Position numbers and translations under genes: made by a program | The notes under the pieces: model-generated | Seen by the model: the letters and a program-made list of their open reading frames with translations, nothing else | The model's database searches: none | What the model was told of the DNA's origin: nothing | Shown here: one piece after another, positions 36,587-44,196 of the stretch | How positions within the stretch are numbered: the stretch's first letter is position 1 | Layout of the letters: each line of letters begins with the position of its first letter | Assembly: GCA_002862125.1 (NCBI GenBank) | Contig: PHSP01000003.1 | Location: 682,001-746,000 of the forward strand | Source of the DNA: Methylobacter sp. KS41 | GTDB taxonomy: Bacteria; Pseudomonadota; Gammaproteobacteria; Methylococcales; Methylomonadaceae | Length of the DNA stretch: 64,000 bases | Direction: 5' to 3'

Positions 36587-38353
36587 TTATATATTTTTCC
36601 GTTCCCGTTTTGGGTCAGGGTCTAAATCTTCAGGTGGTATGAGCGGTTGATTTGCTATGCGGGGCGTAGTCTGATTGATGTTCAGATTGAGCGACAAGAA
36701 CGGGTCGGATGCAGTCGCAAAATCGTTTTCTTTGGGTAAGGTGATGTCAGTAAGCGGAGATGTTGCAAATTTTTGCTCATCAACAGTAGGCAAGGCTTTT
36801 ATTTTCAAGGGTGTATGACTTGCTGTTATTGCCGGGGATTGATTCAGGAATTGAGTAATGCTGGCCAGCCGCTGGTGTAATTGGTTGGCATTAGCAGGCG
36901 GCAAGAGAAAGGTAAATGGTCCTTCGGCTGGTAATTCAGGATTGAGATAACCCGGATTAAGGCGGTTGAATTGCTCGTAACTGAGATTGGCAAGTTGTGC
37001 AACCGACTTAAAATCTTTTTTTGCCAAGTAGTCAATATCATGTTTACGATCAATTTTGACTTTAACAAAAAAGGGTTCGTTTCTTACCGGAGAAAGCTTT
37101 AATCCATGAGCGCCAGGGTTTGCAAATATGCTGGATAATGCCAGGAAACGAGGGACATACTCTTGGGTTTCTTCGGGTAAACGCAAAGACCAGTAATCGG
37201 TATCGAGACCTTCCGCTATGTTGCGGTTAATGGCGTCATCCACTGCGCCCAAGCCACAGTTGTACGCAGCCAACGCAAGCAGCCAGTCACCCTTATAATG
37301 CTGATTCAGGAATGACATATAACGCATTGCAGCCTGAGTGGAGGCGGCGATATCAAGTCTGGCATCATAGTGATCGCTTTTATACAAGTTGAAATCATGC
37401 CCTGTGCTTGGGATGAATTGCCAAAGTCCGGCGGCGCTTTTGGGCGATAGCGCAGTTGGCAAATAGGCGCTTTCTACAATAGGTAATAAAGCCAATTCGT
37501 GAGGTAACTTATGTTTACTAAGGCTGTCAACGATATGATAAAGATAGGGGCGTGCGCGTTCCGCGACTTGGTGCAGGTAATCCCGGTGTTGGGAGTACCA
37601 AACAATATGCTTGTTGACCCGTTTGTAGTTAATCGCTTCCTTGGCAAGTTTTGATGTTGGATCAGACAAGCCTCGTCCAGCAGGGTAGGATGTAATTATT
37701 GGGTTACCAAAATGCTTGTTTAATTTTGGATAGATATTGATGCGTGAATGGAGCCTTACCAGTGCGGCAGCATTTTTTTCCAGTGCGGCATTTTTTGAGG
37801 AAATTGATTGTTCCTGTGGAGCTACATAATTACGGAATCTTGACGAGAAGGCTGAGTTAAGCTTTAGACGGCCATAAGGCGTGTAATTATTCAAGGGCGC
37901 AGAAGCAGTTGGCGGAAGCCTAAGTTTTTTAAGGCCAGGCATTCGTTCCGATCGGGCTCTTGTAGACTGAGGCGAAATTTCGCTGATACGGGTTTCCGTG
38001 GAATAAAGAGTCTTAGGATAAAGGACAACACGAGTATGTGGGTGTGTTTGAGTGACAGATGGCTCTGCCAGACCGTTGATATTTTGATATGACAATGTTT
38101 CCACCGCGTTTGGCCGAGGAATTTGCATGCCTGAACGAATGCGCTCCCAAACATCGCCGGGATTTTGCAATTTCTTTTGCTTAACAGAAATCAATCCGGG
38201 ATCTATGTTATTTCCGCGCAAGCGCGTAGCTTGCTGACGGTGGTGATTTTTTTTATTTGACTTAGCATCAATAGGGGCTGCCAAAATCTGAGTGGATTGG
38301 GCCAATAATGACGAGCCAGCCAAAATGTTTAATACTAAAATCAATAGCCGCAT
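36587..38353 (-). CDS. mltD: Membrane-bound lytic murein transglycosylase D-like
   Basis: This 588-residue exported protein has a signal peptide (MRLLILVLNILAGSSLLAQS) and a long basic, low-complexity N-terminal extension (about 25-210). The SLT domain spans about 270-400, with catalytic Glu in LPIVESAYLPTALSPKSAAGLWQFIPSTG and the MltD-typical WLLALAAYNCGLGAVDDAI. The region FFVKVKIDRKHDIDYLAKKDF resembles the MltD linker and a degenerate LysM. Clear LysM repeats, usual in MltD, are missing. It cleaves glycan strands during wall remodelling. It is transcribed convergently with the DUF6868 gene. Confidence 0.85.
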   Translation of the reverse strand: MRLLILVLNILAGSSLLAQSTQILAAPIDAKSNKKNHHRQQATRLRGNNIDPGLISVKQKKLQNPGDVWERIRSGMQIPRPNAVETLSYQNINGLAEPSVTQTHPHTRVVLYPKTLYSTETRISEISPQSTRARSERMPGLKKLRLPPTASAPLNNYTPYGRLKLNSAFSSRFRNYVAPQEQSISSKNAALEKNAAALVRLHSRINIYPKLNKHFGNPIITSYPAGRGLSDPTSKLAKEAINYKRVNKHIVWYSQHRDYLHQVAERARPYLYHIVDSLSKHKLPHELALLPIVESAYLPTALSPKSAAGLWQFIPSTGHDFNLYKSDHYDARLDIAASTQAAMRYMSFLNQHYKGDWLLALAAYNCGLGAVDDAINRNIAEGLDTDYWSLRLPEETQEYVPRFLALSSIFANPGAHGLKLSPVRNEPFFVKVKIDRKHDIDYLAKKDFKSVAQLANLSYEQFNRLNPGYLNPELPAEGPFTFLLPPANANQLHQRLASITQFLNQSPAITASHTPLKIKALPTVDEQKFATSPLTDITLPKENDFATASDPFLSLNLNINQTTPRIANQPLIPPEDLDPDPKRERKNI

Positions 38354-38968
38354 TATGTACCTTTTCTATAACCTGGTTATTAATATCCGGAATAAATGGA
38401 TGCAAATGCTTGAGATGCAAAAAAGTAGTAGCAAAATAAACAAATTGCTCTTAAAGAAATTCATTGAGTGTTAAGGTCAATAAGTTTTATATCTAACTAA
38501 TTCACGAAAATTGAATAAACTCCGTTGATTGGATTAATTCAAGTCAGGTAATGTAACCTTTTTTATTAAAATCCGGAATTAAAAGTTTCACACATGTCAT
38601 TGCGGTTCAATTAAATCCGCTGCCTTGGCGATCGGAATCAAATGAGTTTGGGTCACTGGTTGCCGTTATTTTTTGCCCAATAGCAGACGGTTTCATCTGA
38701 AAAAAGGCGGTATGGATTCCATCAAGATTAAAATCATGCTGATATATCTTGAAAATGGATAAAAATACTGCGTAAGCAGGGAATATTCATTCTTGGAAAT
38801 TGCTCGAAGTGATAAAATAGCTTTTAAATGCATCAATCAAAAAATTGATTCGACTACTGGTCAGAACATTGCCGGTGTTTACACAGCGTCGCCGTAAATC
38901 AGACTGATTGTGCAATCTGCTTATCAAAGAATAACCTCATTACCTCCTACAATACCTTATACATATTT
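38354..38968. other. Divergent promoter region between mltD and rimO, nothing else recognised
   Basis: This 615-bp A/T-rich region must hold the promoters for mltD (minus) and rimO (plus). I see no intact gene, no RNA and no strong hairpin. A 60-codon plus-strand frame at 38292-38474 overlaps the mltD start and has no coding character. Confidence 0.5.
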
Positions 38969-40282
38969 ATGACAAAGATCCCCACCGTCGGCTTTATTAG
39001 TTTGGGCTGCCCGAAAGCGCTAGTTGATAGCGAAAGAATTTTAACTCAGCTCCGTTCGGAAGGTTATGACATTTCACCGACTTACCGGGACGCTGATCTG
39101 GTTGTTGTTAACACTTGCGGATTTATTGATGCCGCGGTGGAGGAATCGCTGGACAGTATTGGTGAAGCATTAGCTGAAAACGGTAAAGTGATCGTTACCG
39201 GTTGTTTAGGTTCCAGAGAAGATGAAATCAGGTCGCGTCATCCCCAGGTTTTAAAAGTGACGGGTGCTCACGCTTTAGAAGAAGTCGTGGCTTCGGTGCA
39301 TGAACATTTGCCGCAACGGCATGATCCTTTTACCAGTCTGTTGCCTCCGCAAGGGATAAAATTAACGCCTGATCACTATGCCTATTTAAAAATATCCGAA
39401 GGCTGTAATCATCGCTGTACATTCTGTATTATCCCGTCAATGCGCGGAGACCTGGTCAGCAGGCCAGTAGATGATGTTATGCTGGAAGCGGAGCGTCTGG
39501 CTAATGCCGGCGTAAAGGAATTGTTAGTGGTTTCACAAGATACCAGCGCTTATGGATTGGATTTAAAGCATCAAAGCCGGGACTGGAAAGGTCGTTCTGT
39601 TAAAACACGCTTTTATGATTTGGCGGGTGCGTTGGGCGGCTTGGGTATCTGGGTGCGCATGCATTATGTTTATCCGTATCCTCATGTTGACGAAGTGATT
39701 CCATTAATGGCGGAAGGGAAAATATTGCCTTATCTGGATATTCCTTTTCAACATGCCAATAGCCGTATTCTTAAATTGATGAAACGTCCGGCTGCCACCG
39801 AAAATAACTTGAAACGAATCAGGGCATGGCGGAGCATCTGTCCTGATATTACTTTACGCAGTACATTTATAGTCGGGTTTCCCGGAGAGACCGAACGGGA
39901 ATTTGAAGAATTATTGCAATTTCTGACCGAAGCGCAGCTCGATAGAGTTGGCTGTTTTGCATATTCTCCTGTCAAGGGTGCCGTTGCTAATGATTTGCCG
40001 GATTTGATTCCTGAAGAGATCAAGCAGGACCGTTTGGATCGTTTTATGGCTCATCAGGCCGAAATTAGTTCCGCGCGTTTACAGCAGCGGGTCGGAAGAA
40101 TTGAAACGGTCCTGATTGATGAGGTGGTGGAAGAAGGTGCTGTAGCAAGAAGCAAAGCCGACGCGCCGGAAATAGACGGGCAGGTTTTTATTGATGGCGC
40201 GACTCACCTTAAAGCCGGTGATTTTGTTGAAGTCGAGTTAGAGGAAGCTGATGAATATGACCTGTGGGGCCGTTTGGTTTAG
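38969..40282 (+). CDS. rimO: Ribosomal protein S12 methylthiotransferase
   Basis: RimO adds a methylthio group to an aspartate of ribosomal protein S12, using two [4Fe-4S] clusters and SAM. The 437-residue sequence has the N-terminal UPF0004 domain ([33 protein letters not shown]). The radical SAM motif [11 protein letters not shown] and a C-terminal TRAM domain (about 370-437) follow. Length and motifs separate it from MiaB, whose radical SAM motif normally reads CxxxCTFC with a different surrounding sequence. A bidirectional terminator follows. Confidence 0.95.
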   Translation: MTKIPTVGFISLGCPKALVDSERILTQLRSEGYDISPTYRDADLVVVNTCGFIDAAVEESLDSIGEALAENGKVIVTGCLGSREDEIRSRHPQVLKVTGAHALEEVVASVHEHLPQRHDPFTSLLPPQGIKLTPDHYAYLKISEGCNHRCTFCIIPSMRGDLVSRPVDDVMLEAERLANAGVKELLVVSQDTSAYGLDLKHQSRDWKGRSVKTRFYDLAGALGGLGIWVRMHYVYPYPHVDEVIPLMAEGKILPYLDIPFQHANSRILKLMKRPAATENNLKRIRAWRSICPDITLRSTFIVGFPGETEREFEELLQFLTEAQLDRVGCFAYSPVKGAVANDLPDLIPEEIKQDRLDRFMAHQAEISSARLQQRVGRIETVLIDEVVEEGAVARSKADAPEIDGQVFIDGATHLKAGDFVEVELEEADEYDLWGRLV

Positions 40283-40320
40283 CCAGCAACGAATACGTTT
40301 TAATATAAAGCCCATTAAAC

Positions 40321-40350
40321 AAAAAACCCAGCAGTAATGCTGGGTTTTTT
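40321..40350. terminator. Bidirectional intrinsic terminator
   Basis: AAAAAACCCAGCA (40321-40333), loop GTAA, TGCTGGGTTTTTT (40338-40350) form a perfect stem with T-runs on both strands. It ends rimO transcription on the plus strand and the small lipoprotein gene on the minus strand. Confidence 0.93.
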
Positions 40351-40370
40351 GGTCGTGCAACTTAATTCAT

Positions 40371-40484
40371 TTAAAGTTCGATTGAACTTGAAACTTTTTG
40401 CTTAGATCCATCAGGATCGTCCATACATCCAGACAAGCCAACAATCACTACTGCCATAGCCAAAAGTGCTAAGATTTTTTTCAT
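40371..40484 (-). CDS. Small lipoprotein (37 residues)
   Basis: From ATG 40484 the frame reads MKKILALLAMAVVIVGLSGC, with a lipobox LSGC and lipidated cysteine C20. A 17-residue polar tail (MDDPDGSKQKVSSSIEL) follows. GGAGGA lies 8 nt before the ATG on the coding strand, and a shared terminator follows the stop. The mature part is tiny, like entericidin or other small outer-membrane lipoproteins; the Asp at +3 after the cysteine does not settle its membrane. Not previously in the list of long frames because of its size. Confidence 0.75.
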   Translation of the reverse strand: MKKILALLAMAVVIVGLSGCMDDPDGSKQKVSSSIEL

Positions 40485-40612
40485 AATAATATCCTCCAAA
40501 GGGGTTTAAATTATTTTATTTATTGTGCGCCAATTTATAAAAAGCACGGACAATTTATATCATGACTGGAACGATGATGCAATATTAAAAGCGGTTTAGC
40601 CCATTGGAGCCG

Positions 40613-42517
40613 TTACAACGAATTGATATTAGCGGGTAAGTCGAAGGAAATTAAGTTGCCGCTCCATTTCACGGTTCCGATGGTTGTCCATGGGGCTGAA
40701 AAATTTTGGTGTAATTGATCATAAACCCAATAACTTGGCGCGTTGATTTTTTTAAGTTTAATATGAAACACCGTGTTATTGATGTCTAGGCCTATTTTCC
40801 GGCCCCAGAAAGCTGTAACTTTCATGATAAACTTTTGTAAGCGCGTGTTGTTAATGGTCGGCGTAACGGCAATATTGGCCCACATGGAATGAATGCGGCC
40901 CCAGTTTGGCGCGAGTAACCGGCCTTGTTGGTTGACAAAAGGCAGCCAGCGTTCAATGCCATTTTGATCGGTATAGGTAATCGCCAGGATATGGTCATAG
41001 CCGGCAAAATGATCGTGCAGGTAAAGAGCATGCGGGGTAATGCCCAAAAAGGTCAGCGACACCATAATAAGGGCGTTACTGGCTTCGGCAATAGGCGCGC
41101 TGATAGGGTTATGCTTGGCGGCAAAATCCAATCGGTAAGCAAGCCCGTAATGAATCGTGCTGTTTAATTGCAAAATCAGTATAGCGATTAGTATCTTTGC
41201 AAGCCTTCTGGAAAAGGCTTTGGGTTTACGGGCGGCAAAACATTCAAAAATTTGATGATATAAGTTCTGGTCATGCAATTCCGGAGTTATAATGCACTCG
41301 GAAGTGCACGGGATGCGGGCGCGTGAATCTGCAATGGACCGGTATTTTATTACGGCGAATGCATGGATTCCAGGCAGGCTTAAAATTAATCCTACAGGAT
41401 ACAGATAACGCATTTTTTTAAGTATTTGAATATAAGTATTAACGCCTGAATAAATACGATTCTCTCTGTCCAGGGCATATAAATCCAGCATCAAAGCTTC
41501 AGGGCTTATTGCGGCCATTGCAGGGTATTGCGCGGCATAATCCTGAGCGCTTTTAAAGTCTATGCGCTTAAATATATCGAAATGATTAAATATAAGAACG
41601 GTTCGATTACACAAGGGGCATTGTTGGTCAAAAAATACAGTCAAAGCGGGTTGCCCGGCGGTCAGCAGTTTACCCATTGCGCGCCACCAGTTAAATGGGA
41701 CCAGTAAAATATAAAATACCAGCATTCCCATGCCAAAAGGGTAGATATTTAAAGATACGGTAATGCCTAGATGAAGCGCCAAACCGGCGAATAAATAAAG
41801 GCAACGTAAGCGGCGATTTGAAAAAAAGAATATAAAGGTAAATTGGAAGACCAATATGGCATAGCCTATGGCCTTTTCCAGCAGCTCATTATTGAGCAAA
41901 AATGACATGTCGATGGCTGAAACATAGTAGGGCTGCGTTGATGGCAGCCAGGAGCCAAGGCCGTTTCTCCAGTGTTCGGCAAATAGTTTATGAACGGCCG
42001 AGTCGAAATAAAGAAACCCAAGGCAAATCAACAAAGGCAGATAGTAGGTCAGGCTCGAAACAGTGGGCTTTGGATAGGTGCTATAGTGCCTAAAGGGTGT
42101 GCTGAGTTTGTATCTTAGATTGTCTATGGAAAATGCGCGGTCGCCGGGCATAAAAAGCAGAAAAAACCCGGCTCCGGTCATGAATGAATCAAAACCGCCG
42201 TCAAAATCCCGCTGCATGGTTGTGAAATTAACGAAGACAATCCAGAAAATGTAATTACAGATAACGGCAAATTGGTATCGGTAGCCAGCTATTATAAAAC
42301 CGGCAATAATTCCCCAAAGACACAAGAAAAAGGGAATCATGGGGAATTCAACGTCTATATAGGGGATAGGGTCGAATATTAAGTGATTGAAATACAGCAG
42401 GAAGAAAATTTCCTGCAAAGTGACCAAGCCATAAAAAAGCCGGAATAAGCCAATACCGGTTGCTGGTACTTGTTTTGATTGAAGCTCTAGGATTTTGGAG
42501 ATTATAAATTTAAACAT
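40613..42517 (-). CDS. HTTM membrane domain fused to DCC (DUF393) thiol-disulfide domain
   Basis: This is a 634-residue inner-membrane protein. The N-terminal half (about 15-300) has several membrane helices and the HTTM layout found in vitamin K-dependent gamma-carboxylase-like proteins (GIGLFRLFYGLVTLQEIFFL, FDGGFDSFMTGAGFFLLFMPG). A DCC/DUF393 domain follows with VFFDQQCPLCNRTVLIFNHFD, whose CPLC is a thioredoxin-like active-site pair. The C-terminal part has another helix and a periplasmic-like region (about 440-634). A role in quinone- or disulfide-linked membrane redox chemistry is inferred; the substrate is unknown. The ATG at 42517 has no strong ribosome binding site. Confidence 0.8.
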   Translation of the reverse strand: MFKFIISKILELQSKQVPATGIGLFRLFYGLVTLQEIFFLLYFNHLIFDPIPYIDVEFPMIPFFLCLWGIIAGFIIAGYRYQFAVICNYIFWIVFVNFTTMQRDFDGGFDSFMTGAGFFLLFMPGDRAFSIDNLRYKLSTPFRHYSTYPKPTVSSLTYYLPLLICLGFLYFDSAVHKLFAEHWRNGLGSWLPSTQPYYVSAIDMSFLLNNELLEKAIGYAILVFQFTFIFFFSNRRLRCLYLFAGLALHLGITVSLNIYPFGMGMLVFYILLVPFNWWRAMGKLLTAGQPALTVFFDQQCPLCNRTVLIFNHFDIFKRIDFKSAQDYAAQYPAMAAISPEALMLDLYALDRENRIYSGVNTYIQILKKMRYLYPVGLILSLPGIHAFAVIKYRSIADSRARIPCTSECIITPELHDQNLYHQIFECFAARKPKAFSRRLAKILIAILILQLNSTIHYGLAYRLDFAAKHNPISAPIAEASNALIMVSLTFLGITPHALYLHDHFAGYDHILAITYTDQNGIERWLPFVNQQGRLLAPNWGRIHSMWANIAVTPTINNTRLQKFIMKVTAFWGRKIGLDINNTVFHIKLKKINAPSYWVYDQLHQNFSAPWTTIGTVKWSGNLISFDLPANINSL

Positions 42518-42653
42518 TTCATTATTGAAAATGTGTAAATTATAATATAGCTGCGGTTTGTTTTGGAGAAATATTCAGAAATAAATAAGGCCGCGAACCA
42601 TTCACGATGAACGGATAACGGCCTAAAGTGTAACCGAAACCGGTTGGCTAAGC

Positions 42654-42785
42654 TTATTTTTCGTCGTCTGGATGCTCAGCGAATACCCATTTCAAAAGAA
42701 AGTATACAGCAGCTACAACCACTACAGCGCCGACCATGCCAGCTGGTGTTTTTAGTGTTTCAGTCAGATCTAAAATAAATCCCAT
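42654..42785 (-). CDS. Small single-pass membrane protein (43 residues)
   Basis: From ATG 42785 the frame reads MGFILDLTETLKTPAGMVGA, then the helix VVVVAAVYFLLKWVF and the acidic tail AEHPDDEK. AGGAGAC lies about 6 nt upstream on the coding strand. A 20-residue helix flanked by polar ends makes it a credible membrane microprotein. It is divergent from the exported protein gene at 43017 and may share that control region. No family is recognised. Confidence 0.65.
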   Translation of the reverse strand: MGFILDLTETLKTPAGMVGAVVVVAAVYFLLKWVFAEHPDDEK

Positions 42786-43016
42786 GTATGTGTCTCCTAA
42801 CTTAATAATTTTTATGTTTGAGAAATTGCTAATTTCATAGCAAGCGGAAGTTGCATCATACTTTAGGTAAAGTTAAAGTCAAGGCTTATTATAAGCGGAC
42901 ATTAAAATATCGCCGGCAAGCAAATATTCGTCACTATTGTTGTTAAAGCTCGATAACTGATGTGGTATAGTTTAAGTTCTGTTTTTGAAGCTGGTACACT
43001 AGGGGAAATAACAATA

Positions 43017-43403
43017 ATGAAAAGATACGTTAAAATATTACCGTTGGCGGCGCTTTTTTTTGCGTTTTCAGCGCATGCAGAGGTTGCATTAAAAAACAGC
43101 ACTGAAATCCTGGGGAAATGGAAATTATATGCTGAAGCGACTAAATTGGATGGAGAGCAGAAACCCGTTACCATCGAATGGGACTTTAAAGAGGATGGGG
43201 TTCTTAAGCAGACGGCAACAGATTCTGTGGGTCGAACCAAAGAGATGAAAATAGATATTAAATATGCAGTAGAAAATGGAGAAATTAAAAAGCAGACAAA
43301 GCCTGGACAAGAAAAGTATGAATCATGCAAGGTTGTCGAAAAAGAAGGCTCGAAAATGATTTTAAAATGTCCATTCCTTTACTATTTTCTAACAAAAATA
43401 TAA
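43017..43403 (+). CDS. Small periplasmic protein, lipocalin-like beta pattern
   Basis: From ATG 43017 (AGGGGA 11 nt upstream) the product is 128 residues. It has a signal peptide (MKRYVKILPLAALFFAFSAHA, cut before EV) and alternating beta strands starting EILGKWKLYAEATKLDGEQ. That GKWxL opening is reminiscent of lipocalin-like small proteins of the TIGR03066/DUF-type. Two cysteines (in YESCKVVEKEG and ILKCPFL) could form a disulfide. An in-frame ATG at 42960 is rejected, since it would bury the signal peptide. It is followed 32 bp later by a membrane-protein gene. Confidence 0.65.
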   Translation: MKRYVKILPLAALFFAFSAHAEVALKNSTEILGKWKLYAEATKLDGEQKPVTIEWDFKEDGVLKQTATDSVGRTKEMKIDIKYAVENGEIKKQTKPGQEKYESCKVVEKEGSKMILKCPFLYYFLTKI

Positions 43404-43435
43404 TTAAAATTAATATGAGATAAGGGGTATAAATT

Positions 43436-43855
43436 ATGATAAGCGGTATGGTGATGATTTTTGTAGCGCTCTGGTTCTATCAGTCTGCTATGAAAGCGAA
43501 GGTAGATAATGTCTTAATGTGGGTTGCTATCGGTTCAATTGGTTTTTTTGCTTTGGTGTGGATATTACAAGGTTTCAATATTTATTTGTTGGAATCTTTC
43601 AGGGCAAGTGAAGGCGGAGCAAGCTATGAAGCAATTCAGGGCGCTGATAGAAAAAATGCCGGGGACTTCCTGGGTTTTGCCGGGTATTTAAAGTCGCTTT
43701 ATGAAGAGCTTTCACCTTCAATCGTCGGCTTCGTGGCTATTGCGTTTGTTCGTTTAAAATTTATCACTAAAGAAAGTTTTTCAGTGGCTAATTTATTCAG
43801 CGGCATAAAAGAAATGTTTCAAAGCATCAAGCAGAGCTTTAAAACACCAGAGTAA
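43436..43855 (+). CDS. Membrane protein of unknown function (139 residues)
   Basis: The sequence has two N-terminal membrane helices (MISGMVMIFVALWFYQSA and MWVAIGSIGFFALVWILQGF) joined by a short basic loop. An amphipathic region follows, with a third hydrophobic stretch (SPSIVGFVAIAFVRLKFI, about 93-110) and a basic C-terminal tail. It lies 32 bp after the small periplasmic protein gene and ends 13 bp before a strong terminator, so the two form a small operon. No family is recognised. Confidence 0.65.
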   Translation: MISGMVMIFVALWFYQSAMKAKVDNVLMWVAIGSIGFFALVWILQGFNIYLLESFRASEGGASYEAIQGADRKNAGDFLGFAGYLKSLYEELSPSIVGFVAIAFVRLKFITKESFSVANLFSGIKEMFQSIKQSFKTPE

Positions 43856-43867
43856 AAGCGCAAATTG

Positions 43868-43903
43868 AAAAAAAAGCCCAGGCTTAGCTTGGGCTTTTTT
43901 TTT
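43868..43903. terminator. Intrinsic terminator between convergent genes
   Basis: AAAAAAAAGCCCAGGC pairs with GCTTGGGCTTTTTTTTT around a TTA loop, with long T-runs in both directions. It serves the small operon on the plus strand and the DUF2970 gene on the minus strand. Confidence 0.92.
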
Positions 43904-43914
43904 AGGTCATTGCA

Positions 43915-44100
43915 TCATACGATAGTGGAAACAAGAAAAACAATTGCAACAACAAACAGAACAGTGAAAATTATACCTCCTATGATATAGGTTGAGAGGG
44001 ATCCGTGTTCGAAATCTTTTTTTCTATTTTCCTCGCTTTGCACTCCGACAAAAGCAGCTAGAACACTTTTAAATACTTGAGTAATGGTTGGTTTTGACAT
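43915..44100 (-). CDS. DUF2970-family small membrane protein
   Basis: From ATG 44100 the product is 61 residues. An N-terminal VFKSVLAAFVGVQSEENRKKDF is followed by one membrane helix (YIIGGIIFTVLFVVAIVFLVSTIV). The pair GVQS..R..DF followed by a C-terminal helix is the DUF2970 pattern. A second ATG two codons upstream overlaps the GGAGAT ribosome binding site, so the later start is chosen. It is divergent from metH. Function is unknown. Confidence 0.75.
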   Translation of the reverse strand: MSKPTITQVFKSVLAAFVGVQSEENRKKDFEHGSLSTYIIGGIIFTVLFVVAIVFLVSTIV

Positions 44101-44196
44101 GCTCATCTCCTAAACACAGTGACAAAAATAATAGTGCCTGGTAGCTTTTTAAGCAATGATTATATTCAGGCAAGATAAACCCCCTTGGCAATTTCA

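Noticed and set aside
44107-44196. Cobalamin or SAM riboswitch before metH
   Set aside because: The gap to the divergent DUF2970 gene is under 100 bp and holds no recognisable riboswitch core.
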